From Eubacterium sp. (lineage in GTDB: Bacteria > Bacillota > Clostridia > Oscillospirales > Ruminococcaceae), in NCBI GenBank assembly GCA_022511265.1, contig JAFLRX010000007.1:1-64000 (forward strand): a DNA stretch of 64,000 nucleotides, in the 5' to 3' direction. The translations under genes and the position numbers were made by a program. The notes below the pieces were generated by a model, which saw only the letters and a program-made list of their open reading frames with translations, was not told the DNA's origin and did not search any database. Position 1 is the stretch's first letter; each line of letters starts with the position of its first letter. This document shows, piece after piece, positions 33,363-42,812 of the stretch.

Positions 33363-34799
33363 ATGGCAAAATATAAACCGTTTTCCAAAGAACAGATAAG
33401 TCGTGCAAACAATGTAAATTTGCACGACTATTTGTTATCACGCGGGGAACGCCTGGAGCCTCACGGCAGCGAATATAAGCTTATATATACCGATGGAGCA
33501 GGAACGCATGACAGCATAGTTGTTGGCGGCAACACATGGTACGACCACAAAAATCTTGTAGGGGGCGGGACAATTAAATTTGTCCAGCAATACTACGGAC
33601 TTTCTTTCCCTGAGACTGTCGATGAGTTGCTTAATTTTGATGGTACATCCTCATACTCAGATTATACCGTATCATATGGTTACCGAAAAAATGACACTTC
33701 TGCTAAACCCAAAAAGGAGTTTGCACTACCACCGGCAAACGATAATATGAAACGAATGTTTGCCTATTTATGCAAAACACGTCATATCTCGTCTGATATA
33801 GTTTCCTTTTTCGCCCATGAAAAAAAACTGTACGAATCAAAAGAAACATATAAAAGCAAAGCTACCGGAGAAACGAAAGAATCCCATAATGTTGTTTTTG
33901 TCGGCAAAGATAAAAACGGCATAGCACGGCAAGCTAATCGACGTTCCATGACAACGTTCGGTCAGGCATTCAGAGCAACATGTTCCGGGTCTGATACAAA
34001 CTACGGGTTTTCTCATATAGGAACGTCTGATAGAATTTATGTGTTTGAAGCACCGATAGATATGATGTCTTTTATCAGCTTGTACCCGGAAAATTGGCAG
34101 CAGCACAGTTATATTGCTTTGGATGGCATATCGCATCATCCGCTAATTCAAACTTTGTCGGATTACAATCATATATCCCATATTGTATTCTGTACAGACA
34201 ATGATCCAGCAGGAATTGATACAGCAGAGCGTATTCGGGATGTTTTAATGGAAAAAGGGTACTCCAAATTCGGACGCGCGATGGCAAAAAATAAAGATTG
34301 GAACGAGGACTTAAAAGAAATATACGGAGAGAAAGATATTATCCCGGCAAAGCCTCACGCTAAAAAACAAGAGTACGAACATGTTGTAAAATCACTAAAA
34401 CCGCAGCATGCGCAATTGACATCCGGATTAGAGGATCTATTTGCTACAGGTCAATACGCTGCTGCTGCCGAACTGGCACTTAACAATTCTGTGGAGCTGT
34501 TAAAAATCGATGATAACAGCATTGATTATGATGATATGTTCTATAAGCTGGCAGACCGTCTTAACCGCCAGTATCGTGCTTATAAGGATAACAGCACTCC
34601 GGATAAACGAAAAAAAGAGCTTAAAACTGACCTCGATAATATATACAAAATCAAAAGTGATGACAGCTGCCGTTCTGTAGCAAAACGGTTATATGATATA
34701 GCAGATGAAGCGATTAGGCTTCAGGTCGCTGAAAATATAGCGCAAATCGAAATTAAGGCTGAGCTTGTCGTAGAGCCTGCTGTTATTCCGGGAGGGTGA
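33363..34799 (+). CDS. Toprim-domain primase-like protein
   Basis: A 478-residue protein. The N-terminus (about 15-110, VNLHDYLLSRGERL and a WYDHKNLVGGGTIKFVQ segment, cut to GGGTIKFVQQYYG) resembles the DUF3991/CHC2-like part of plasmid primases but lacks zinc ligands. The Toprim fold follows with Glu in VFEAPIDMMSF (about 230) and the Asp pair in CTDNDPAGIDTAERI (about 280). The C-terminal 150 residues are helical. Such proteins prime the transferred strand. It is the second gene of the transfer operon. Confidence 0.88.
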   Translation: MAKYKPFSKEQISRANNVNLHDYLLSRGERLEPHGSEYKLIYTDGAGTHDSIVVGGNTWYDHKNLVGGGTIKFVQQYYGLSFPETVDELLNFDGTSSYSDYTVSYGYRKNDTSAKPKKEFALPPANDNMKRMFAYLCKTRHISSDIVSFFAHEKKLYESKETYKSKATGETKESHNVVFVGKDKNGIARQANRRSMTTFGQAFRATCSGSDTNYGFSHIGTSDRIYVFEAPIDMMSFISLYPENWQQHSYIALDGISHHPLIQTLSDYNHISHIVFCTDNDPAGIDTAERIRDVLMEKGYSKFGRAMAKNKDWNEDLKEIYGEKDIIPAKPHAKKQEYEHVVKSLKPQHAQLTSGLEDLFATGQYAAAAELALNNSVELLKIDDNSIDYDDMFYKLADRLNRQYRAYKDNSTPDKRKKELKTDLDNIYKIKSDDSCRSVAKRLYDIADEAIRLQVAENIAQIEIKAELVVEPAVIPGG

Positions 34800-34801
34800 A
34801 C

Positions 34802-36649
34802 ATGAGCGAAACGCAAATTATCGCAATTGTAGTTTTAGTTATGGCATTCATAGTAATTTTATGCTTTGCAATATGGAATGACAATTTCAGCATTGATCGC
34901 ATAAAAGCTCGTCGTGTTGGTGACGGTCAGTACGGCACATCACAATGGGCTGATAAAGCAGAGATTCGTAATAATCTTCAGCTGATACCATATCAGCCGC
35001 AATTATGGCGTATGGGAGCATGCTTGCCGGATGTACAGGGCATCATAATCGGTTGTGAAACACATCGTAAAAAAACATATGCCATAATCGATACATTAGA
35101 TGTTCACACAATGATAGTCGCAGCCCCGGGTACCGGAAAAACATCATATTTTCTTGAACCTAACATCGAATATGCATGTGCAGCTGGCATGTCATTTTTA
35201 TCCACTGATTCAAAAGGTGATATATACCGTAACTGCGGATATATTGCTGCTAAAAGATATGGGTACAATATTTCTGTGCTTGATCTCCGAAATCCAATGA
35301 GATCAAGCAACAATAACTTGCTGCATTTAGTCAATAGGTATATGCGGCAATACAAGGATAATCCCGGAGATATAAAATCATTAGCAAAAGCAGAGAAATA
35401 TGCCAAGATTATCGCGGACAGTATAATTACAATTGACGGAGAAAAGAATTACGGCGCTAACACATACTTTTATGACGCAGCTAAGGGATTGATCGCAGCT
35501 GTTATTCTTGTGTTGGCAGAATATGGGCAGGAAAACGAGTGTCACATTGTATCAGTTCTAAAACTAATGAACGAATTTCTTGAAAAACAGGAAAAGCCGG
35601 AATCTTCTAATGACAAACAAAAAAATGTACAAATGCAGTTTATGCAGCTTGAGACGAAATTCAACGAGCTAATGCGCCGCCTACCTGAAGAACATAAGGC
35701 AAAATGGTTGGCTGGATCTGCCGTCAACAGTGCAGATCAGACTGTATTATCGACTGTTTCCACTGCCCTATCTCGATTAAATAGCTTTATTGATTCAGAG
35801 ATAGAACAGATACTATGCTTTGACACGGCTATTGACGCTGAGGCATTTTGCAATAGTAAATCAGCGATTTTTATTGTCCTGCCTGAAGAAGATCAGACCA
35901 AACATGTGATAGCTAACCTCATTATTCAACAATTTATCCGTGAATTATACACCATAGCCGATGAAAACGGCGGCTCATTAAACAATCGTGTTATGCTCTA
36001 CCTTGATGAGTTTGGCACAATGCCCCCGTTCGTCGGCGCAGAAGGAATGTTCACAGCGTCACGTTCAAGAAAAATATCACTCGTCCCTGTTCTTCAATCA
36101 TTTGCGCAGCTACAGAAAAATTACGGCGACAAAGGCAGCGAAACAATACTAGATACAATTCAGGTGTCACTGTACGGAGGCTTTTCTCCGAACAGTAAAA
36201 CACCGGAAAAGCTATCAAAAGGTATGGGTAATCAGACTGTTTTATCGGGTACAGTTTCATATGGCGGTTCAAAAAATAACTCAAAGCAGCACCAAATGAC
36301 AGGAAAGGCACTAATGACAGCTGATGAGCTGAAAAAGATGCCGCGAGGAAATTTTATATGCTGGAAAACAGGAATGAACCCCATGAAGGTAAAGCTCAAG
36401 CTATTTTCAGAATGGGGTATAACTTATGATGAAAAGCTTATTCTGCCTGACAAGGAGGTGCAGAAAGTGTGTTATGCAAGTGCAGATAAAATTTTAGACG
36501 CAATAAGACCGGCAGCGGCAGTCAACATTTCAGAAGAGGAGGCGCGCAAAAAGGTAAAACCACTTGAGATATTTAATTTTTCAGCCACCGATGAGGATCC
36601 TTTTGCAGAATCCGCCGAAATGCCGGGGCGTAAATTGCGTACTATATAA
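34802..36649 (+). CDS. virD4: VirD4/TraG-type type IV coupling protein
   Basis: A 615-residue membrane ATPase that delivers the relaxase-DNA complex to the channel. An N-terminal membrane helix (about 5-28) is followed by Walker A APGTGKTS (about 105), SFLSTDSKGDIYRNCGYIA (cut: STDSKGDIYRNCG), Walker B MLYLDEFGTMP (about 398) and the motif FAQLQKNYG. Only one N-terminal membrane segment is clear. ATG 34802 with GGGAGGG is chosen over a GTG at 34796 that would overlap the ribosome binding site. Confidence 0.93.
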   Translation: MSETQIIAIVVLVMAFIVILCFAIWNDNFSIDRIKARRVGDGQYGTSQWADKAEIRNNLQLIPYQPQLWRMGACLPDVQGIIIGCETHRKKTYAIIDTLDVHTMIVAAPGTGKTSYFLEPNIEYACAAGMSFLSTDSKGDIYRNCGYIAAKRYGYNISVLDLRNPMRSSNNNLLHLVNRYMRQYKDNPGDIKSLAKAEKYAKIIADSIITIDGEKNYGANTYFYDAAKGLIAAVILVLAEYGQENECHIVSVLKLMNEFLEKQEKPESSNDKQKNVQMQFMQLETKFNELMRRLPEEHKAKWLAGSAVNSADQTVLSTVSTALSRLNSFIDSEIEQILCFDTAIDAEAFCNSKSAIFIVLPEEDQTKHVIANLIIQQFIRELYTIADENGGSLNNRVMLYLDEFGTMPPFVGAEGMFTASRSRKISLVPVLQSFAQLQKNYGDKGSETILDTIQVSLYGGFSPNSKTPEKLSKGMGNQTVLSGTVSYGGSKNNSKQHQMTGKALMTADELKKMPRGNFICWKTGMNPMKVKLKLFSEWGITYDEKLILPDKEVQKVCYASADKILDAIRPAAAVNISEEEARKKVKPLEIFNFSATDEDPFAESAEMPGRKLRTI

Positions 36650-36667
36650 ACGAAAAGAGGATAACAT

Positions 36668-37519
36668 ATGGATTGGCTTTTTAATATTTTTGGTATTACG
36701 CTTGACGGATTTATAAACTCTATTTTCGATGGTATTATAACCTATATATACCAAGCGTTGTTTACCGCGGTACGCACGTTTATGACAATGATAAATCAAA
36801 CCGGTGTAAATTTATTTTCTTTGCCATGGGTCAACACAGTCATAAGCTTTTTCGGTATGCTCGGATGGGCTTTATTTGTCATAGGCTCTGCCGTAGCTGT
36901 ATCTGATGTAGTCATAGAATATCGTTCCGGGAAATCAGGAGGTTTTCAGCCTTTAGGTCTTAATGTTCTCAAAGGTTTTTTGGCAGCTGGATTATTTACA
37001 GTAGTTCCAATAAGATTATATAATTTTGCCGTAATGTCTCAGGATAGTTTAGCAGCGGATATTATCGGATCTTTCGACCAGTTCGGCAATTTCAGCTTAG
37101 CAGTATTTGGCAATCATTTGATAGATTTGCTGTTTTTGCTGGGTTTGATATATTCGGTTGTCAAACTGTTCCTGGCTAACATAAAGCGCGGCGGCATATT
37201 ACTGATCCTCATATCCGTCGGCACATTATACATGATGTCTGTTCCGCGCGGATTTACCGACGGTTTTAACGGCTGGATCAAACAGGTTATTGCAATTTGC
37301 TTTACAGCATTTATGCAAACTACTTTGTGCTTCATCGGAATGATTACTATACAGACAGATGCAATATTAGGATTATGCTTGCTGCTTTCTTCTACAGAGG
37401 TATCTCGTATAGCTGACCGGTTTGGCATGGACACATCGATACGGGGTAATATTACAGCAGCTGCCATGACAGCAAATACCGCTATGTCAGCTGTCAGAAT
37501 GATACGCGCTGTAAGGTGA
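36668..37519 (+). CDS. VirB6/TrbL-like polytopic conjugation protein
   Basis: A 283-residue protein with about six hydrophobic segments, including SLPWVNTVISFFGMLGWALF (about 55-75), and a long central hydrophilic loop. It is positioned between virD4 and prgI, as the membrane core of Gram-positive mating channels. The family assignment is by topology and synteny. A GAAAAGAGG ribosome binding site lies upstream. It overlaps or abuts the leader of prgI. Confidence 0.82.
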   Translation: MDWLFNIFGITLDGFINSIFDGIITYIYQALFTAVRTFMTMINQTGVNLFSLPWVNTVISFFGMLGWALFVIGSAVAVSDVVIEYRSGKSGGFQPLGLNVLKGFLAAGLFTVVPIRLYNFAVMSQDSLAADIIGSFDQFGNFSLAVFGNHLIDLLFLLGLIYSVVKLFLANIKRGGILLILISVGTLYMMSVPRGFTDGFNGWIKQVIAICFTAFMQTTLCFIGMITIQTDAILGLCLLLSSTEVSRIADRFGMDTSIRGNITAAAMTANTAMSAVRMIRAVR

Positions 37520-37536
37520 CGAGAGGAGATAATTTG

Positions 37537-37794
37537 ATGAAAACATATATTTATCCTAAAAACTTAAAAGCCAAAACAACTGTTTGGTTTTGGCGTGTAC
37601 GAGACTTAATTGTGATAGTATTTGGCATTATATTATCAGTAATTATATTAATCAATGTACAATCATTTGTGCCATTGGTTTTTGTGACCGCATTTGCGCT
37701 GATAACCATAGATACGGAAGGTCGTACAGTCTTTAGCTATCTGTCCGCCGCTTCAAAGCAGATATTTCATCAGCAAAAATTCAATTGGAAATAG
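37537..37794 (+). CDS. PrgI-family conjugation membrane protein (VirB3-like)
   Basis: An 85-residue protein with two membrane segments (about 22-38 and 42-60) and the PrgI-like start MKTYIYPKNLK. PrgI/VirB3 proteins sit next to VirB4 and help assemble the channel. The start at 37537 has AGAGGAG 8 bp upstream; an upstream in-frame GTG at 37516 precedes the ribosome binding site and is rejected. Confidence 0.85.
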   Translation: MKTYIYPKNLKAKTTVWFWRVRDLIVIVFGIILSVIILINVQSFVPLVFVTAFALITIDTEGRTVFSYLSAASKQIFHQQKFNWK

Positions 37795-37805
37795 GAGGGC
37801 TTCGT

Positions 37806-38387
37806 ATGTTTCTTACGAACAACAGTATATCTGCACAGCAATTGCTCGGCTTGCAGACGTTCGGCAAATACGGACTTGTAACAGCAAACAAGAGAGAAAT
37901 TGTATTTTTTTCTGTTCTACCGTCTAATATAGCGGTAATGTCACGAGACACAGTCGAGCGAAAAATAAACAACCTGATGTTGTTGCTTTCGGCCTGGTCT
38001 GACATAGAAATCATATGCACAGACGGCTGTGAATCATTTGATCAGAATAAAATCTTTATAACTGACCGCATTGCTCAAGAGGAAAATCCGAAAGTGCAAG
38101 AGCTGCTGAAGCTCGATCTTGAGCATATGGACAGTATACAGTCTGAAATGGCAAATGCTCGACAATTCTTTTTCGCTTATAAATTTAATAAAGCACGTCA
38201 ATCTGATGATGAGATAGGCGTATTGGTAACACGCATAGAGAGGCAGCTGGCTGAACAAGATTTTGTATCCCATCGGCTTGAAAAGCCTGCGATCAAAAAG
38301 CTTTTAGCGGTGTATTTCGGAATTTCTTCATACGGGGACTCCATCCCGGATGAAGAAACATATAACGGTGAAGATGCGTTTCTATGA
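37806..38387 (+). CDS. Conjugation-operon protein of unknown function
   Basis: A 193-residue soluble protein between prgI and virB4. The N-terminus reads FLTNNSISAQQLLGLQTFGKYG. No membrane segment or nucleotide motif is visible. A protein of this size and place is frequent in clostridial conjugation operons, but no function is named. GGAGGG before ATG 37806 decides the start over a TTG at 37785. Confidence 0.75.
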   Translation: MFLTNNSISAQQLLGLQTFGKYGLVTANKREIVFFSVLPSNIAVMSRDTVERKINNLMLLLSAWSDIEIICTDGCESFDQNKIFITDRIAQEENPKVQELLKLDLEHMDSIQSEMANARQFFFAYKFNKARQSDDEIGVLVTRIERQLAEQDFVSHRLEKPAIKKLLAVYFGISSYGDSIPDEETYNGEDAFL

Positions 38388-38514
38388 AAAAGAAAATAAC
38401 AAAATAAACATTGACCCTTGCAGCGAACAGTTTGCAGGAATAGTTACCATAATTTTTATTGCAATAACGCTAATTGGACTTGCTTGCTTTGCAATTGACA
38501 AGTGTCTGATTTAG
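38374..38514 (+). CDS. Small single-pass membrane protein in the transfer operon
   Basis: A 46-residue frame: a short polar N-terminus (MRFYEKENNKINIDPCSEQ), one membrane helix (GIVTIIFIAITLIGLACFAI) and a short tail. It overlaps the previous gene by 14 bp and ends 30 bp before the virB4 start, which fits a coupled operon gene. There is no strong ribosome binding site of its own. Possibly a small channel component. Confidence 0.5.
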   Translation: MRFYEKENNKINIDPCSEQFAGIVTIIFIAITLIGLACFAIDKCLI

Positions 38515-38543
38515 AAGATAAATCACAGCGAAGGAGAATTATA

Positions 38544-40363
38544 ATGAAAAAGAAAAAAGAACTAACTCCTGAAGAACAGGAGCAGATAAGAATACAAAGC
38601 TTTTTTGATAGAATTACACCATCGGTACTGAAATTTTATCCCACATACTATGTATGTGGAAATTTTTTCGGCTGTGTGTGGGCTGTACGTGAATATGCGC
38701 CCTCTACCGAGGAACAGGCTATCCTATCACATCTTGCCGACCATGAAAATGTGACACTGCATATCTATAACAGAATTGTAGACGCACCGTCACAGCGTCA
38801 GATAGTGCAGCATGCCGCACGGAAAAACACGGCGGATTCAAACACTAACAATGTTATGGGCGCACTGGATGCATTAGCGAATATAAATGATGTTGCTCTG
38901 ATGCTTGATGAGCTGCGCAAGACCAAAGAACCACTATTACATACCGCTGTATTTATACAGCTCAGAGCTGCCAGCTATGATAAACTGGTCGAAATACAGG
39001 CGGAGATACAGATGGAGCTTACCAGGACAAAGATATTTGTAGATCAGCTGTTCTTGCAGCAAAAAGAGGGCTTTTTGTCCGCCCTTCCCTTCGGTCAAAA
39101 CATGTTTTCCGATTTGTTTGAGCGCGTTATGCCAGCTTCAAGTACGGCAAATCTATATCCGCTTAACTATTCCGGCAAAACCGATGAAAAAGGACTATAC
39201 ATAGGCAAGGACAAATACGGCAGCAGTATATGTATTGACTTCGATAAACGTTCTGATGATAAGACTAACTCAAATATTCTTATTCTCGGTAATGCCGGCG
39301 AAGGAAAGTCTTTTTTGACAAAGCTGATATTAACAAATATCCGAGAAAGCGGCTTTGATATTATTAATATAGACTTAGAAAACGAGTATACAGACCTTAC
39401 AACCGCTCTTGACGGAGTTAACATTGACCTTATGGGGGGAGAATATATTATCAATCCTCTCGAGCCAAAAGCATGGATAGATGAGCCGGACGATACGTCA
39501 GATATAGATGCTTTTCGCCGCATATCCCCTCTAAATCAGCACATTTCATATCTCAAGGACTTCTTTAGGTCGTATAAGGATTTCACCGATGTTCAAATAG
39601 ATACGCTTGAGATAATGATTGAAAAGCTGTATAAGCAGTTTGGAATAAATGAAGAAAACTTGAACGGAATTTCTCATAAAAAATCCCGCTGCTATCAGAT
39701 TTATATAAGCTTATCGAGAGGGAGTATAATACATTTAACGAAAAAGACAAGCACCTTTATTACCGAAAAGACACATTGCAGGATCTTCTACTGAGTTTGC
39801 ACAGCATATGCTGTGGATCTGAAGCTAAATATTTTAATGGTTACACAAATATAAAAGACGGGAAAATGATAAACTTTCTGCTCAAAGGCATAATGGATAT
39901 AAACGAGAAAATCCGTAATGCTATTCTGTTTAATTTGCTGTCATACATGCAGCATAGAATGTTGACGGTCGGTCGCACCTACGGGATGGTCGATGAGCTG
40001 CACGCCTTTTTATCATATATGACCGCGATAATGTACTTAAGAGCAATGGTAAAGCAAAACAGAAAAAAAGATTCCGGCTTATTGTTGGCAACTCAGAATG
40101 TAGAAGATATGATGCTGCCCGGCGTGAAAGAATATACAAAACCGCTGCTTTCGATCCCTACGCACCAATTCCTGTTCTATCCCGGAATAGTATCAGCTGA
40201 TGACTTTATAGACACATTGCAGCTAGATCCGGCAGAATATCAGCTGATCTCAAGACCGTCACGTTCGCATTGTCTGTATCGATGCGGCAATGAACGTTAT
40301 CTGCTCAAGGTCATCGCTCCGGAATACAAATCCACGTTGTTCGGCAAAGGTGGCGGTAGGTAA
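38544..40363 (+). CDS. virB4: VirB4-type conjugation ATPase, interrupted by an apparent -1 frameshift
   Basis: Together the two frames encode one VirB4 of about 606 residues. Frame 1 (38544-39794) has the N-terminal domain and Walker A GNAGEGKSFLTKL (about 250). Its last 40 codons after the A6 run at 39678-39683 are nonsense. A one-base backward shift there continues KIPLLSDLYKLIEREYNTFN and joins the second frame (to 40363) with TVGRTYGMVDELHAF (Walker B) and the C-terminal ATPase motifs. The gene needs one extra A, or a -1 ribosomal slip on AAAAAA. It may be a sequencing error, a real disabling mutation or recoding. VirB4 is essential in known T4SSs. Confidence 0.88.
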
Positions 40364-42342
40364 TGGCACTGCCTGTTGTTGCAAAAGCCGCCAAAGTCGC
40401 TATAGCTACGCTGAAAAACCCCAAAAACCGTAAAAGGATAACCGGGATTGTTTGCGGCGTAATCGCAGTAATACTACTGCCTATAATGGCTATTGCCATT
40501 ATATTGTTTAGCCTATTGTCTATAATAGGTGATACAATGGAAAGAGTGGCGGTAAATCAATCCTGGAATGATGTTAAGCGCTATGTTGAATCTGCCATAT
40601 CAGGGATAAACAACGAAATTTCAGGCGAAATAAAAGAAAAAACATACGAATTTATGCCTGAATTTTCAATTAATTTATCCAAAGCGGTTTTGAATGCAAC
40701 ATACAACGAGGACAACGCAGCGTACGCCTTACTTTATGACAGCGCGGAAATAGAGAGATACAACAGTATCATTTCTGATTTATCTTTTTCACTAAAAGAA
40801 GTAAAAAATCAAAGGGAGCTTGATAAGATAACTTCCGGTACCGACGCATATGGATATGCACTGATAGATCTTAAAAGCGATACAGCTTTTTACGAATCTG
40901 ACGACCTTTCCGATTATTCAGAGCAAACGCAACGGTTACTTTTTATACTTGCTAATCGGCAAATGCCGGATTATTTATATCAGTACATCGATACTGAAAT
41001 AGGTGGAAAGCCGGCACATACACAATGCTTGATCGTAACGCACGGTGAAACAAAACAGATCGTTGAATACACATACACCGGAGCGGGCGATATATATCTG
41101 CCGGAGTTCCTGGCACTGTATCAAGCTCAGAACAATCAAAGTGTTCAGACTTTGCTTCAGGAATCGTTTGGAGAGGCATTTAATGATGTCGCCGAAAAAG
41201 GAAAGAACGGAGAAATCCAATCCGAAGAAGATTTAAGGCAAGCTGTCCAACTCGCAGCAGTAGATATATTTGATGCACACAACATAGGTAGTATCGTTTC
41301 TAATGCTGTCAATTCCGGTAAACTGTCGGTAGAATATAATATCATTGAGAATGACAAAGAAGAAAAATTGCAGATTATTCTTAATACACCAACAACCGAA
41401 GAATGGGCGGAGATATTTGATGCGGATCCGGAGCTGGCTGCCGAAAACCTTGAGCTGATAGAAAAAGTCCTTGCCTCAGCCGGCATAACTGACTTATATC
41501 TACCCATAGACAGCACAGCGCAAGCCGCATTGTTTACATATTTTGAGGGCTTTTTTAATCTTCCGGTAGAACAATCTGCCCTTAAAGAAGATGGACTTTT
41601 GACTACGCTGAACAGCTATCAGTCATTTCATACGAACGGCAATGTCACCGCGACCAGCAAATCTTATGACGCGGGGGTAACATTAGACTTAAACTCATCA
41701 GATATACCTGTATCAGTGCAGCTGCTCCCGGATGCAGAAGATTGTATCCACGATATTTTAATTTACGACGTTTATGATGCAAATTCGCCCGATCGTCCGG
41801 TAATCAAGGACAACCCTTCTTATACTTATAACTCATGTGCGGTGCAGCTGGCGTACCTTATAGATACCGACGCATTTGAACGTGTTTACGGCTTTAACTT
41901 TCCCGATATAATTACAATAAACGGACAGATATTGTCGCATAACGGCGGTATTCTCACGTTATTTGTAGAATACAGCTGCCTAGACAGACTGGAAAAGATA
42001 ACCGAAAAGGATATTGGTTCTTCTCTCTATGACTTGTACAGAGAAGATGAAGCACTTATTATAGGCTACGCACATTCCGGTCGGCACGACCCTGAAAAGG
42101 ACGAAGGCTCTGACTTGCTGCTTTGGCATCACTTGTTTGGCAGCGAGGAAATGCCACACCTAGGTATTAAAACGTCCTTTGAAGAAGGTCAAATAGTGCC
42201 GCCAGAATACGAGAATGTCCATACATACTACGGTCTGTCAGCTCGTTTTATAGGGGCAAAAGTAAACCCGTTATTATGGTTTAAGGCGTATCAAACTCAA
42301 TCTAATTCAGAATTGTTGGATTCGCTAAAACCTAAAAAGTGA
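40363..42342 (+). CDS. CD1108-like membrane-anchored conjugation protein, no hydrolase domain
   Basis: A 659-residue protein with a basic N-terminus (LKNPKNRKRITGIV) and one membrane helix (about 30-55), then a large external part. The N-terminus and the place after virB4 match the CD1108/VirB8-like proteins of clostridial ICEs, which usually end in an NlpC/P60 or lysozyme domain. Here no catalytic Cys-His or Glu motif of such domains is seen, so the wall-hydrolase function may be missing. Start overlaps virB4 stop by one base. Confidence 0.75.
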   Translation: MALPVVAKAAKVAIATLKNPKNRKRITGIVCGVIAVILLPIMAIAIILFSLLSIIGDTMERVAVNQSWNDVKRYVESAISGINNEISGEIKEKTYEFMPEFSINLSKAVLNATYNEDNAAYALLYDSAEIERYNSIISDLSFSLKEVKNQRELDKITSGTDAYGYALIDLKSDTAFYESDDLSDYSEQTQRLLFILANRQMPDYLYQYIDTEIGGKPAHTQCLIVTHGETKQIVEYTYTGAGDIYLPEFLALYQAQNNQSVQTLLQESFGEAFNDVAEKGKNGEIQSEEDLRQAVQLAAVDIFDAHNIGSIVSNAVNSGKLSVEYNIIENDKEEKLQIILNTPTTEEWAEIFDADPELAAENLELIEKVLASAGITDLYLPIDSTAQAALFTYFEGFFNLPVEQSALKEDGLLTTLNSYQSFHTNGNVTATSKSYDAGVTLDLNSSDIPVSVQLLPDAEDCIHDILIYDVYDANSPDRPVIKDNPSYTYNSCAVQLAYLIDTDAFERVYGFNFPDIITINGQILSHNGGILTLFVEYSCLDRLEKITEKDIGSSLYDLYREDEALIIGYAHSGRHDPEKDEGSDLLLWHHLFGSEEMPHLGIKTSFEEGQIVPPEYENVHTYYGLSARFIGAKVNPLLWFKAYQTQSNSELLDSLKPKK

Positions 42343-42353
42343 TATAATCATAA

Positions 42354-42385
42354 AACTGCGGCTTTTTTGAGCCGCAGTTATCTTT
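42354..42385 (+). terminator. Hairpin after the transfer operon
   Basis: A 9-bp stem AACTGCGGC/GCCGCAGTT (42354-42379) between the membrane protein and the accessory/relaxase genes. The downstream T tract is weak. Confidence 0.55.
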
Positions 42386-42407
42386 ATGTACAAAGGAGTG
42401 ATAATAT

Positions 42408-42812
42408 ATGGCAAAAGAAAAAAAGTGCTTTCATTTAGAGGCTGCGACAGTTAAATCAATTGAAGAAAACTACAAAAACGATGACTGCCGCACTCAGTCT
42501 GAATTTGTTGAACGTGCTATTGATTTTTATATCGGATATATATCCCGGGAATCCAATGCCAATTATATAACACCGATAATTTCCGACATAATCAAATCCA
42601 GCATAGAAGCGACAGAGCAACGGTTATCTCGCTTAATGTTCAAATCTGCTGTAGAAATTGCAAAACTTTCTAATGTAACCGCTGCTTATCATAATATATC
42701 TGCCGAAGAGCTGCATGAGCTACATATTACATGCGTCCAAGAGGTAGCAAAAACCAACGGAATTATTACGCTTGAGAAAGCCGTTAAATTCCAAAATGGG
42801 GAGGATGAGTAA
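42408..42812 (+). CDS. Relaxosome accessory protein candidate (RHH-like)
   Basis: A 134-residue protein. The N-terminal 50 residues (KKCFHLEAATVKSIEEN then TQSEFVERAIDFYIGY) follow the strand-helix-helix pattern of ribbon-helix-helix DNA-binding proteins. The rest is helical and acidic. It is immediately upstream of the relaxase (1-base overlap), the usual place for a MobC-like nic-site accessory factor. AAAGGAGTG precedes the ATG. The role is inference. Confidence 0.72.
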   Translation: MAKEKKCFHLEAATVKSIEENYKNDDCRTQSEFVERAIDFYIGYISRESNANYITPIISDIIKSSIEATEQRLSRLMFKSAVEIAKLSNVTAAYHNISAEELHELHITCVQEVAKTNGIITLEKAVKFQNGEDE

